Below are positions 45,906 to 56,560 of a DNA stretch of 64,000 nucleotides, one piece after another. The notes under the pieces were generated by a model. It worked only from the letters and a program-made list of their open reading frames with translations, was not told the DNA's origin and ran no database searches. The position numbers were made by a program, and so were the translations under genes. How positions within the stretch are numbered: the first letter of the stretch is position 1; the number at the start of each line of letters is the position of its first letter. Source of the stretch: Odontocerum albicorne (Eukaryota; Arthropoda; Insecta; Trichoptera; Odontoceridae); NCBI GenBank assembly GCA_949825065.1, contig OX463855.1, forward strand, positions 35,888,281 to 35,952,280, written 5' to 3'.

Positions 45906-46220
45906 CATCATAGTATAAATAGGCCAAAGACCATACGATGGTTGCCGCCAAAGAAAGAATACGAGAATTTCATTTTGAATACAAGAGAGCGAGAGAGGAA
46001 TACTTGGATTCTCTCCGAAAGTAATTCGAAATTTGAATCTCGGTGGGTCCGTGATAACCGAACGAATTTTTAATACCTGGCTAACAATTTTTGAACCGGT
46101 GTAAAAGGGGACGATGAATAAATTATATATACATATAAACAAATTTTACATTTATGAATACATATTTTCATAAATGTAGAATTTGTTTTACTTCCGTGAA
46201 TATTTCACGGGTTGCAACTA
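45905..46220 (-). repeat. Family D element, nearly complete, no long TA run
   Basis: Reads CATCATAGTATAAATAGGCC, the AGAGAGCGAGAGAGGAATAC block, CCGGTGTAAAAGGGGACGAT, only a short TA stretch, then the hairpin pair and TTCACGGGTTGCAACT. It shows the family without core expansion. Confidence 0.85.
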
Positions 46221-46443
46221 ATAATAGTATAAATAGGCCAAAACCCATACGATGGTTGTCGTCAAAGAAAGAATACGAGAATTGAATTTTGAATACAAGA
46301 GAGCGAGAGAGGAATACTTGGATTCTCTCCGAAAGTAATTTGAATCTCGGTGGGTTCGTGATACCCGTGAAATATTCACGGAAGTAAAACAAATTCTACA
46401 TTTATGAAAATATATATTCATAAATGTAAAATTTGTTTATATA

Positions 46444-47350
46444 CTAGGTAAGTCAAGAAAGTAAGTGTACTGAATTTTTGTAGGTTATATTTTTTTTTAT
46501 TTAAACAAAAAAATTACGTGGTTACCGTATTACATATGTAAGCTATTTTTCGACATTGTCGCCATTCCTCTCAATGCAGGTGGTGAAGCGGGGTATCAAC
46601 TTTTTGATGCCTTCCTCGAAGTAGTTTTCCGCCAACCCCTCCGTCCACTACTCCACCTTTACCTCCTCGTCGGTTGAAAACCTTTTTCCACCCATGTGCA
46701 GCTTCAGGGAGGTAAAGAGATAGTAATCTGAAGGTGCTAGGTTAGGGGAATACGCGGGATGGTTCAGGACATCCCATTTAAACGAGGCGAGCAGTTCCTT
46801 CGTGGCGTTGGCTGTGTGTGGACTGGAATTGTCGTGCAGCAGGCAGACTCCCTTTGTCAGCATGCCTCTCCTCTTGTTCTGAATCGCCCTCTGCATTTTT
46901 TTAGGGTCTCACAGTATCTTGCAGAGTTGATGGTCTCCCCTTGAGGCATATATTCAATCTGCGATCGTCACGGAGCGCATTTTCGATTTTTTCCACAATT
47001 TCGTCAGTCTCAATTGAAGGTCTTCCGCTCCTCTGATCATCATGCACAGACGTACGACCGTTTTTAAACTCGCGACACCACTTTATAAACCTCATTATAA
47101 ACCTCAACCGGAGGTTTCCCTTCCAAACGAGATAACGGATGACGCCGCGTATTTCGCACTTGGCGGGAGATTGGATTGACATTTTTCACGAAACGTGTTG
47201 TCGCATCGACACTTCTCAACGTACTGACCTCGAACCGGTCTCGTTGCGGAGGGGAAGGGTCAGGCAACACGGAAGTGTAGTCAACATGTCGAAAATAAAA
47301 TCCATCCTGTCGTGAGAGCCTCAGTACACTTACTTTCTGGATACGCCTCG
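46444..47350 (-). mobile_element. Mariner-B element, internally deleted
   Basis: TA lies on both sides. Terminal repeats are CTAGGTAAGTCAAGAAAGTA on the left and, inverted, CGAGGCGTATCCAGAAAGTA on the right, with GTGTACT following in both. The right terminus begins CGAG after TA. It is about 400 bp shorter than usual for mariner. Confidence 0.9.
46500..47182 (-). pseudogene. Mariner-B transposase pseudogene
   Basis: The N-terminal part reads MSIQSPAKCEIRGVIRYLVW and, further on, FIKWCREFKNGRTSVHDDQR and GRPSIETDEIVEKIE, the two helix-turn-helix regions and linker. After DDRRL a deletion leads to VRP and MQRAIQNKRRGMLTKG, then the catalytic LLHDNSSPHTA and PAYSPNLAPSDYYLF. The second and third aspartates of the D,D34D triad remain; the first is lost. 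Confidence 0.88.
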
Positions 47351-47799
47351 TATATCATTTATACATCGTCCCCTTTTACACCGGTTCAAAAATTGTAAGC
47401 TAGGTATTTAAAATTCGTTCAGTATCACGGACCCACCGAGATTAAAATTTCGAATTACTTTCGGAGAGAATCCAAGTATTCCTCTCTCGCTCTCTTGCAT
47501 TCAAAATTCAATTCTCGTATTCTTTCTTCGACGACAATCATCGTATGGGTTTTGACCTATTTATACTATGATACGCATGCCAGTTGGTTTAAAAAAGACA
47601 CACACCATCTACATTCCAAATATTTATTTATTTTGATTTTTTTGTTCTTTAAGTAAAATTGTATTTATTATGTTTGGGGTGCATCCCTTATTTGAAGCTG
47701 TTGTTTTTAATTTCTGTTTGGAAGTTATTTTTGGACATCGACGTATTTAATAATTATTAAATGGAAAGAGGCAAGTTTTGTGCAAAAGGGTAATTTAAT

Positions 47800-48095
47800 T
47801 TACTATGTGGGTGTGGATTGAAAAACATCTGGTATCCTCGCAGCCGGGCTCGCCCCATACTGATGGGATGTATCTTGACTGGCGGTATGTTATGAGATGA
47901 ACCCAGATCTTTTGATAGCTTCTTTCTTAAATATATTTTCTGCAGTTTACATTGAGATATACGAGTACATTTTACGTAAATATGCACTTCACATTGAGTT
48001 TACATGTACTTTAAGATATATGTGCGATTTCGGGAAGTATTTATGTATGTAACATACATATTATATTGCTATCAATAAACCTATATTTACATATT
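47800..48095 (+). repeat. Family C repeat
   Basis: GGGTGTGGATTGAAAAACAT, GCCGGGCTCGCCCCATACTG and the tail TATTGCTATCAATAAACC. It has an internal insertion relative to other copies and a TACGAGTA octamer at 47960. Confidence 0.75.
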
Positions 48096-48104
48096 TATCT
48101 ATAA

Positions 48105-48640
48105 ATGACAATATCTATAAATGACAATATCTGTAAATGGCAATATCTATAAATGGCAATATCTATAAATGACAATATCTATAAATGACAATATAAATGA
48201 CTACATTACAATACAAGTGCCGTAATAAATATTATGAGAGCTTTATTAAATGTTATAAGTGTTTTAATAAATATTAAATAATAAATGTTATAAGTGTTTT
48301 AATAAATATTAAATAATAAATGTTATAAGTGTTTTAATAAATGTTATAAGTGCTTTAACAAATGTTATAAGTGCCTTAATAAATATTATAAGAGCTTTAT
48401 TAAATGTTATAAGTGTTTTAATAAATATTAAATAATAAATGTTATAAGTGTTTTAATAAATGTTATAAGTGCTTTAACAAATGTTACAAGTGCCTTCATA
48501 AATATTATAAGAGCTTTATTCAATGTTATAAGTGTTTTAATAAATATTAAATAATAAATGTTATAAGTGTTTTAATAAATGTTATAAGTGATTAAATAAA
48601 TGTTAAATAATAAATGTTATAAGTGCTTTAATAAATGTTG
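48105..48640 (+). repeat. A+T-rich tandem repeats
   Basis: First about six 16-bp units of the type AAATGACAATATCTAT, then a nested array built from AAATGTTATAAGTGTTTTAAT and AATATTAAATAAT with longer repeats of about 130 bp. Confidence 0.88.
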
Positions 48641-48876
48641 ATGTCTATATGTTGATTTTTACGTATAACAATGTATTGACAATTTAACAAATTCTGTTAA
48701 ATTGTCAATACATCGTTATACTTCCGACATTGGTGTTTTAATCTGTAAAATAAGATTTGGAATCCGGACTTCCGTAAATAATAGTTTTCTTTAATCACAT
48801 TGATAAATTAAAATGACATTTACGGAAGAGGAAAATAAATATGTACATATTGTAGGATAAAACTTTCTATTTAATT

Positions 48877-49012
48877 GTTGAACATTTTAATTATAATTGT
48901 TGAACGTTTTAATTATAATTGTTGAACGTTTTAATTATAATTGTTGAACGTTTTAATTATAATTGTTGAACGTTTTAATTATAATTGTTGAACGTTTTAA
49001 TTATAATTGTTG
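48877..49012 (+). repeat. 22-bp tandem repeat
   Basis: Six units of TTGTTGAACGTTTTAATTAT plus AA; nearly identical. Confidence 0.92.
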
Positions 49013-49013
49013 G

Positions 49014-49265
49014 CGGCCGTGGTCTAACAGTAAACAAGCGAGAGTTCGAAGTTCAATTCGAAGAATTTAAATAAACTGAATAAAATTTTTAAATACACTT
49101 TTGTTACTCCAAAATATTTTTTTATAAATATCCTTAACTGTCCCGTTGCACCTTCTTATGTTTCTAGTTAGTTGTTGGACGTTTTAATAATAAGTGTCAC
49201 CGTTGTGGTCTAACGGTTAACATTCACAGTAAGCAAGCGGGCGTCCCAGGCTCGATTCAAATAAT
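49014..49265 (+). repeat. Two tRNA-like heads
   Basis: GCGGCCGTGGTCTAACAGTA with GTTCAATTCG at about 49014-49075, and CCGTTGTGGTCTAACGGTTA with GGCTCGATTC at about 49199-49258. Both look like A-box and B-box pairs at short spacing; probably SINE heads. Confidence 0.4.
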
Positions 49266-49379
49266 TTAAATGAATTTTGAATTTAGTTTTAGAACATTTT
49301 TTTTCATTCAAAATTATTTTTATAAAATGCATTTATACAAAAACCTTTTACACTGAATATTCGTTTTCTGTTTTTTTTT

Positions 49380-50080
49380 TCATTCATTCATTCCAAATGG
49401 CCAAACCATCTAAGCGTTTTTTTTATCTTACTCAAAACGTTATCCTTAAGTTCATATTCATCTCCAATTACTCCCGTATTCTGTTATATATTGTCACCTA
49501 TACTGAAGAAAATGTAGCATGGTCCCTGTGACGTTTCACAAATTTGCCCCAATATACAACCTTGTAACGACGTTCAGTAATTTTAATTATTTTGTCAACT
49601 TTAATATAAGCCTCAATTCTAATAAATAGCAAGTTATTTAGGTAAATACATTACATAAAACTTACAATAATGACACATTAATACATCTTGTTACAAATTA
49701 GCAAAAATGTGTCAGTTTGTTAAAATCAAATAATATTTGTCGACGTTCGTCAAAAGTCACTACGTTAGTCTGCATTGGCTAGGGATGGGGTATTTTTTAT
49801 ACGTAAAATTAAATGTTCGTAATTAGTATTAATTCATAGTGGATCTTGGCCTATTTAAAGATAGATGCAAATTATATAATGAAAATTAGGAATTAAAACG
49901 TCAGTTTAGAGAAAAGCAATTTTTCGTTTTATAAAAAACGATTCGATTTGTAAAAAAAACGATTTTACCCTTTGAAACATGACATTCCAAACGTCACAGG
50001 GACCATGCTACATTTTCTTGAGTATAATATATTCTTCTCAATTCACAATTTTTCTGTTCGTTTCAGTATTTTTCGACACC
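49380..50080 (-). pseudogene. LINE-A fragment split by a MITE
   Basis: The left part shows the complement of the FGH..MNE block (ATTCATTCATTCCAAATGGC) and TTCTGTTATATATTGTCACC. It resumes after the MITE with ATTCTTCTCAATTCAC, the next block of the family. Confidence 0.6.
49503..50022. mobile_element. MITE with 34-bp terminal repeats, TA target
   Basis: Both ends read CTSAAGAAAATGTAGCATGG then TCCCTGTGACGTTT, with one mismatch, and TA lies on each outer side. The 450-bp interior is A+T-rich without coding. A Tc1/mariner-type non-autonomous element is likely. Confidence 0.85.
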
Positions 50081-50955
50081 CAAATTAATGCGAATCTTGG
50101 TTTTGAAAAAGTTTTGAAAGCTCATCAAATGTTGGTATTATATTTAATAGGCTGCACCTCAGGTCTCCGGTCTGCAGATTGTTTCAGATATTTTTAAAGT
50201 TGAAAATATTTCGTGACCCATTTAGAAACTCAATCGACTCAATTTTGAGTCACGACCTAGGTAAATGAACAATGATTAAAAGCCTTGAATACCATATAAT
50301 GTTGTCTTTTTGATAACTGAATGGTGTACCGACCATACTATGACATTTTTCAAAACCGATAATAAATTTAAAGGAAATGGAATCTGAAACACATATGTAT
50401 TTATACGAGTATATTTGACAATTTTTAGCTTTTCAAAACACTTGTTATTTTCTGACACCTTTATATTTTGAGGATAACAATTTGTCACTGTTATGCCTCT
50501 AAGAACGCATTTTGGTAATTTCGACATATTTGCGCTGAGAAATAATTTTGAGATTTTGAAAACTTACGTGTCATTCCAATAGTATTTTAGCATTTTTGTA
50601 AAGTTGAGCTTTGAGACAAACCCTTGGCGATTTTGCCACTTATGTGATATTTTGACAAAAAAGTGTAAATTTTCGCACAAATGTGCCTTTGAAAATTGAG
50701 CTTTGTACCATTTTTTGAGATTATGACAATATAAATATCCGTCATATTTTTGACACTATCTAGTCTATTAAATCATAATTTGGTATTTTTGACATTGTTG
50801 TGCCTTCCGTGGTTTATTTCGACATATTTTTGATAATGTTATTTTTATACACAAATGATAAAATTTTGTTTTTAGATTACAAAGGGAATATTTTGATACT
50901 GCTGTTCCTTAATTACCACAATGCGATTCTTTTAGAACCATACCTTTCCGACCAC
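50080..50955. other. A+T-rich stretch with a weak repeated phrase
   Basis: TTTGACA, TTTTGACATT and TGTGCCTT recur at irregular spacing and continue past the mariner-A insertion to about 52200. It may be a decayed tandem array. No gene is supported. Confidence 0.4.
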
Positions 50956-50958
50956 ATA

Positions 50959-51879
50959 CTACCTTGATCAAAAAGTTTTAGGACTTTATTCATAAAATCG
51001 AAAATACAAGTTTATTCATCAAAATCGATATGGTCCCCTTCAAAGTACTCCCCATTGACTGCAACGCACTTACGCCAGCGCTTGATCCAATCCTCGAAAC
51101 ACCGCTGGTACTCAATTTTCGGTATGTCCATCAGAGCCATCTTCGATTTTTTCATGACATCCTCTCGGGTGCTGTAATGCGTTCCGCGAAGCGGTTTTTT
51201 AAGTCGGTTGAACAGGAAAAAGTCGCAGGGAGCCAGATCAGGTGAATTCGAAGGCTGCTGGATAGTATTCGTGCTGTTTTTGGTCAAAAACTCATGAAAA
51301 TCATGTCTTTCGCGATTTCAACGCGGTCCTTTTTTTGCATGAAATTGAGGTCTTTCGGCACCAGTTTTGCAGCGACACGTCTGAGGTCCAAATCACTAAC
51401 CAAAATGTCTTGAGCGGATCCATAAGCGATGTTCAAGTCCTCTGCCAGCTCTTTAATGGTCAATTTGCAGTTTTCGGCCAACATTTCTTTGATTTTATCG
51501 ATGTTTTCATCGGTTTTCGACTGCCATTGCGTTCGTCATCCTCGTCCGACTCACGACCACTTCTGAAGCGTTCGTGCCACCGAAAAACACTTCTCCAACA
51601 TTTCCAAGGTCTGCGGACCATTAAATCTGTTTTTCACACAAAATTTAATGCAAACTCGTTGATGCACAGTTGATGCCATTTTCAAACTTGTAAAAAATCG
51701 AAAACAAGCACAAAGGTAGATGTACTCAGTACAGCGTAACTTTTACAAATGTCAAGTTATGACGCTGAAATTTGGAGGGAAGTGTCAATGATAAATGTGG
51801 TAGCCTAACAAAATAATTCCAATCTGGTGACTGACAGCGCCACACGGTGGCCGGTCCTAAAACTTTTTGATCAATGTAG
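50959..51879 (-). mobile_element. Mariner-A element, copy 3
   Basis: Same length, TA edges and terminal repeats as 1236-2157 but inverted. The transposase relic reads ENCKLTIKELAEDLNIAYGS, then DMIFMSF, then TKNSTNTIQQPSNSPDLAPC and ends DGHIDFDE-like. It shares the internal deletion with copy 1. Confidence 0.9.
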
Positions 51880-51881
51880 TA

Positions 51882-53090
51882 TGCCATATTTAATAAGTTT
51901 GACCCTTAAATAACGCAATGTTGTATTATTGACACTATTTTCCCTTGAAGACACTGGTATTAATTTTAAACACTATTCGGCGATTCAGACAAATGTGATA
52001 AATTTGCAACTTTTTTTGCTTATCATATCATTTTCAACCATTCCTTTTGTTGCTACCAGAATATAGCATTTTATTTTCACTTATTTTGCCTGTCAGTCAT
52101 ATTTGACATTTTTGATACAATTGTGCCTGCAAAGTTAATTTTTTTATATGTTTGTGCTTTCAATACTGTAATGTGTCATTGATGACTTCGTTGACCTGGT
52201 GGCCTATGATTTTAAGGAAAGTAAAACTTCTCATGTATAGGATCAAAAGTCTCCAACTGTAAACCGCGAATTAGAAAATTGGCATCAGAAAAACAACAGC
52301 GGAAATTTCACCGAGTTGTAAATAAAAAAAAAACATATTGGACCTAACATTTTTAGTATATTTACAATTAACCCATTTGTATAAAATCATATTTAGACTT
52401 TTTATCTGACACGTGAAGATCTTTTTTTTAAGAATCAGGTATATTCTTTGACACATTTGAATCTACCATCCCATGTCCAGTTGATGTTGCACTAGGAATA
52501 TTTTGCAGAGCGAGAACCGTTGTAACCCAGAGACTTCTTCAGGGCAGATGATTTCTCTCATCATCACTGATATCAATTTGTTGCTGTAAAAATAAAATTA
52601 CGCTTTAATAGCTTTTTTTTTTTGTTATTTTGCTAAGCTAAATGATATGTTATAGTTTGTTTGATATGTTATATCTTGATATATTGAAGTGAAGCTTGGA
52701 TTTGCCAGAATAATAATACAAGTAAGATAAAGGTTTTGGTAATGACGTTGAAACCTTTCGATTTGTTAGAAGAGATTGCCGTATATCAATTAACTCGGTA
52801 AACAGGTCAATTTCAGAGATAAGGGGTTTCCAAATACCATATACGAGTACTATTGAGATTTTTTCCTTTTGCCAAAAAAGTGTTTCATAAACCAAATAGT
52901 TTTTATTGTGTCCATTGTTTATTTTTGTAAACATTTAACATTTTGGGACTGGGTCTTTTTATAACGTTAGAATAACAGAATCAGAACATTCATTAAAAAC
53001 AGTTTGACAATGGTTTTGTAAAGCAAAAAGTTTATTGTGTAGATTTTTTTTACATTTTAGTGTAAAATCATTTTGTTTCTTTAGATAACT
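51882..53090. other. Spacer with a small LINE-B tail trace
   Basis: GTTAGAAGAGATTGCCGTAT..CAATTAACTCGG at about 52765-52800 resembles the LINE-B/SINE-B tail. TACGAGTA occurs at 52842. Nothing else is supported. Confidence 0.4.
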
Positions 53091-53097
53091 GTCTAGT

Positions 53098-53170
53098 GCA
53101 GAGGTTTTCAAAGTCTGTGCTTCGGCACTCTGGGGCGCCACGATTAATTCCTAGGGGTGCGCGAGATTCT
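53098..53170 (+). mobile_element. hAT-type terminal fragment
   Basis: CAGAGGTTTTCAAAGTCTGTG, with GGCACTCTGGGGCGCCACGA following, has the layout of hAT ends. The partner end was not found. Confidence 0.45.
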
Positions 53171-53238
53171 AGAAAGATTTAACATTTCCTTGCAATGTTC
53201 ATTCGATGACGTCTAATTCACATATCGCGAGTTATTCT

Positions 53239-53294
53239 GTCCATGTATATATACGAGAGTGCACCTAGGTGCACTCTCATATATATACATGGAC
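53239..53294. repeat. 56-bp near-perfect palindrome
   Basis: GTCCATGTATATATACGAGA leads to GTGCACCT at the centre and its inverse follows with a single mismatch and no loop. It lies 70 bp after the hAT-like end. Confidence 0.93.
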
Positions 53295-53489
53295 GCTAGC
53301 GTGTAGGGGGGATCCTAACGGTCAGTTTGTTTGGTCCCGCGTGTTTGTCGGCCATTTTGTTCAGTCATAGTTCATTTAACTCGTTTTTATAAAATTTTGA
53401 AGAGCATCTACCTAAGTTTACCAAATCGTTTCAAAAATATTTAGACTCATTCAGGGCCCAATCTCTACCGGACTTTAAGTCAGTACATA

Positions 53490-53705
53490 TATAAATACAA
53501 TCATGCCATTTCCCTGTTGGCGTAGGCAGAGAGGACAGAGCGTTATACCTTCCTAACTTGACACACATCCTTACACTTTTCCACACCCATACACCTTCTC
53601 ATACAATCTCTACGATTTCCCTGACTTTCTACTTTTCCTTCTTTCAGAATATTATTCACTTGATACAACCACACTTTCCTTGGTTTTCCTCTTATATGCC
53701 GTCTT
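53490..53705 (-). pseudogene. LINE-A 3' end, inverted
   Basis: Plus strand: CTGTTGGCGTAGGCAGAGAG, CTACGATTTCCCTGACTTTC, AGAATATTATTCACTTGATA, ACTTTCCTTGGTTTTCCTCT. This is the complement of the last 200 bp of the family. Confidence 0.78.
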
Positions 53706-53789
53706 TAAATCAGTAGAGGAAGATAATCTGATTCAGTTGTCTTACGACATCACATTAAAAATGAAATTTGTCGATATGGAAGTGTTTCA

Positions 53790-54045
53790 GTTTTAGTTTA
53801 GTTAAGGAAGAATATCCTTTGCTAAAAGTTAAGTTTTGGTTTAGTCAAGAAATAATATCCTTTGCTAAGTGCTCAGTTTTGGTTTAGTCAAGAAAGAATA
53901 TCCTTTACTAAGTGCTAAGTTTTTGTTTAGTCAAGAAATAATATTCTTTGCTAAGTGCTAAGTTTTGGTTTAGTCAAGAAATAATATCCTTTGCTAAGTG
54001 CTTACTTTTGGTTTAGTCAAGGAAGAATATCCTTTGCTAAGTGCT
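53790..54045 (+). repeat. 45-bp tandem repeat
   Basis: Five to six units of TTTGGTTTAGTCAAGAAATA then ATATCCTTTGCTAAGTGCT. Confidence 0.88.
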
Positions 54046-54309
54046 AAAATTCTTTGAATTTTGGTTCCATGTGCAACGACTTATCCCTGCAAAGCTGTAT
54101 TTTATGAGGTAGCTGTAATGAAATTTAAATGTCGCTCAAAACTTAACGTGGAACGGAAATGAGGTTAACTTTGTCAAGTTTGATACCAAGATTTGAGAAA
54201 CTGCGTGGTGAGCAATATATTAACCTATCCTAATAGTTGGTAAGTTTTTTAAGGCAACGTGAAAACATATTTATCATATACACTAAGGGCGCCCTGAAAC
54301 AAAAAAAAG

Positions 54310-54500
54310 GGTGTGGGCTGAAACACATCTGATGTCCTCGCGGTCGGGTTCGCCCCACATTGGTGGGCGTATTTCGACTACTTTGATAGCTTCTCTTTTA
54401 AATGTATTTTCTGCTATTTATCTTATGATATATGTTCGATTTTGGAATGTTTTTATATATGTCAACTCTATGATGCCATCAATAAATATATATTTATGTA
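54310..54500 (+). repeat. Family C repeat
   Basis: GGGTGTGGGCTGAAACACAT, GCGGTCGGGTTCGCCCCACA and the ATCAATAAATATATATTTAT tail. A short deletion removes the GATGTTAT block. Confidence 0.78.
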
Positions 54501-54501
54501 A

Positions 54502-54829
54502 TTTGTTTTATCACTTTTTGTAACGGTATAACCCTACCGGTTTCAAGGCTTTTACCTGATCATCAGGGGAGCACAAACAAGATTGAATTCTGTTCGAACT
54601 GGTACCAACATACCCACTTCTAACGGTAAACATTCGAGTTGGGGATTGTGAGTGGAGGGAGGGTGGAGACAACCTCGGCGAGCAGTGGGGAGATTCTTGG
54701 AATATATGTGTTTGCCAGATGTCCATCCCGATGCACTGACTTAGAAATAAAAAAGTGGAATAAAAAGTGTTTGATAAAACAAATTACAATGTTTTTAAAT
54801 CTCCACAACGTTAATGCCTTAACTATTTA
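54502..54829. repeat. Family E foldback with unique centre
   Basis: The left arm is complete to TGTTCGAACTGGTACC. The right arm keeps only GTGGAATAAAAAGTGTTTGA and the TACAATGTTTTTAAATCTCC extension. A G+C-rich centre (GTGAGTGGAGGGAGGGTGGA) replaces the inner right arm. Confidence 0.8.
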
Positions 54830-54990
54830 TTTATTTATTATTACACATGACAAGAAATATACATAATTTGCGAAAAAAACAACGGGTAATTTAATTTGGA
54901 CATACATTATTTTAATGGATCTGGGTTTGTCGCCTTTCATTTGTCGTATCCCCAGTAAACTAGGCTTTTGCCTGTATCTCACTGAGGATA
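54830..54990 (+). repeat. Family H repeat, copy 1
   Basis: Contains CATGACAAGAAATATACATA, GGATCTGGGTTTGTCGCC and TGCCTGTATCTCACTGAGGA, in the same order as 55198-55384. Confidence 0.7.
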
Positions 54991-55197
54991 TTTAGCATGA
55001 AAAAATAAATCGATACTTCTTTCAGATTTTTGATTACACAAAAACAAAACCCCGTTGCACGTTCTCATCAATATATTTATGTATTTATATTTAAAACATT
55101 TTAAAGCCACAGGTCTAGTGTAAAACCTGCGGGGGAGAGGGATGCTGGAGTTATTGGGTTGTCCAAAATAAAGGGATTTCTCATCTGAAAGACAGTA

Positions 55198-55384
55198 ATG
55201 ATTTTTATTTATTTATGCATGACAAGACATTTTATATATACTCGTACATAATTTATGAAAAAATAACAGGTAATTTAAATAAATACGCAAATTATATAAC
55301 ATAGATCTGGGTTTGTTGCCTTTCATTTGTTGTGTTCCCAGTAAATTAGGTTTTTGCCTGTATCTTACTGAGGACTTCGGTAGA
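55198..55384 (+). repeat. Family H repeat, copy 2
   Basis: Same order as copy 1. It has an extra CTCGTA in TATATACTCGTACATAAT where copies 1 and 3 read TATACATAAT and AAATACATAAT. Confidence 0.72.
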
Positions 55385-55964
55385 GAAAGGTAATCTGTTT
55401 GAGTTTATGGTTCAACATTTAGCATAGCTTCAGAAGTATTTCCACGCTTCGTTGTCTGTCTCTCAATGCATTCTGACTTAAGTTATTTTTATTTTATATA
55501 TATACTGCATTTCTTTAACAATGCAATTGCCTAAAAAAAAACAAAAAAAAAGGGAGGTGTTTTCGAAACGTCTGCTATCAAAACAAATAATACATATTAG
55601 ACTAGTATAAACCATTTTGGATACATGGACAATGTCTTGCTTCGTTTCGCATCGTGTAACATCCATGAATTGTGAGTTTGAAAGTAAAATGACGACATGA
55701 TATTGTAGATCGAGTATGTGGAACAAGGCGGAAGATGAACCATTCAAGACAATGAGAGGAACATTTCGAGTTAATAGAAAAATTGTCACAGTAACAATAC
55801 GCTTCCACATTGCGCAGAGTTACTTCATATAAACTGTAATATCATTGTATTTGACCAGAATGTATAACGGATGCCGATGTATATAATGTTGTTGCAAAAG
55901 ATTCTATGGTTAGTTGTTCTGGAAGCTTTCAAGTGTCACCAGCATCTTGAGGAATCGAGTTAAC

Positions 55965-56050
55965 ATGTCTAAAAATTTGTTGTCTATAGCTTTGTTAGTT
56001 GTTTTGAATCATCAGTCCAATGGGGTAGAAAGTCACAGTTTTTCTATAGA
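55965..56050 (+). CDS. Candidate first coding exon with signal peptide
   Basis: ATG opens 28 codons reading MSKNLLSIALLVVLNHQSNG then VESHSFSI, followed by GA and a consensus donor GTAAGT. Residues 5-14 are a good hydrophobic core for secretion. A TATA-like TATATAAT lies about 85 bp upstream of the ATG. The exon ends in phase 2. The following exon was not located; the membrane exon at 61643 starts in phase 0 and so cannot join directly. Support is the signal peptide plus donor only. Confidence 0.35.
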
Positions 56051-56109
56051 GTAAGTTTAATTTATTTTATATTAAAATACTTATTTTTCTTTTTGTTTCT
56101 CTTAAGTTA

Positions 56110-56450
56110 GACCTGTAGTCTGTTATCATCAGGACTCCCTCTCTTGAGGAGTTGTTTTCCAGCTATCCTTCCTTCTTTTTGGATGTTAACTACTAGCGGG
56201 TATTTTATGCAATGTCATCTAGGGAACCCTTGTACTATTCGTCCTTTTCCCGCGTGTTCGACAATGTCTTCTACAGTTTCTACAATACCCTTTATAATTT
56301 TATTTCGAAGTATTTTGTCTACAATAGCTCTTAAACTATTCATTTAATTAATACTGAGCAAACTTTTTATTTGTTGTATCTGCTCTAGACTCTATTCCAT
56401 AAGTCATGATTGGTCGCGCATGTCCTTTGAAAATTTAGACCTTACTGTCT
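56110..56450 (-). pseudogene. LINE-E C-terminal remnant
   Basis: The minus strand reads FKGHARPIMTYGIESRADTT and, after a frame change, NSLRAIVDKILRNKIIKGI. The 'P.MTYG.E.R..T' and 'LRAI..K..R..I' blocks are typical of LINEs after the polymerase domain. Sequence differs from LINE-A and LINE-D. Confidence 0.55.
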
Positions 56451-56464
56451 ATTGTCATGTTGTG

Positions 56465-56560
56465 AGTGTGGGGTGAAAAACATCTGATATTTTCGCGATC
56501 GGACTCGCCCTCTATTGGTGGGAGGGTATCTCGATTGGGAGGATGTTAAAACGTAATAAA
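56465..56560 (+). repeat. Family C repeat, head only
   Basis: GTGTGGGGTGAAAAACATCT, GCGATCGGACTCGCCCTCTA and GATTGGGAGGATGTTAAAAC match the family; the tail is missing. Confidence 0.7.

Larger units (their letters stand above)
46222..47572. repeat. Two more family D pieces, one split by mariner-B
   Basis: 46222-46362 is a shortened inverted piece. At CCCGTGAAATATTCACGG (about 46363) a plus-strand copy begins; it is cut at 46443 and resumes at 47351 with TATCATTTATACATCGTCCC to the end TATTTATACTATGAT. Mariner-B occupies the TA core. Confidence 0.82.

Noticed and set aside
55478..55810. 110-codon minus-strand open frame
   Set aside because: No recognisable motif, signal or splice border; composition fits A+T-rich chance sequence.
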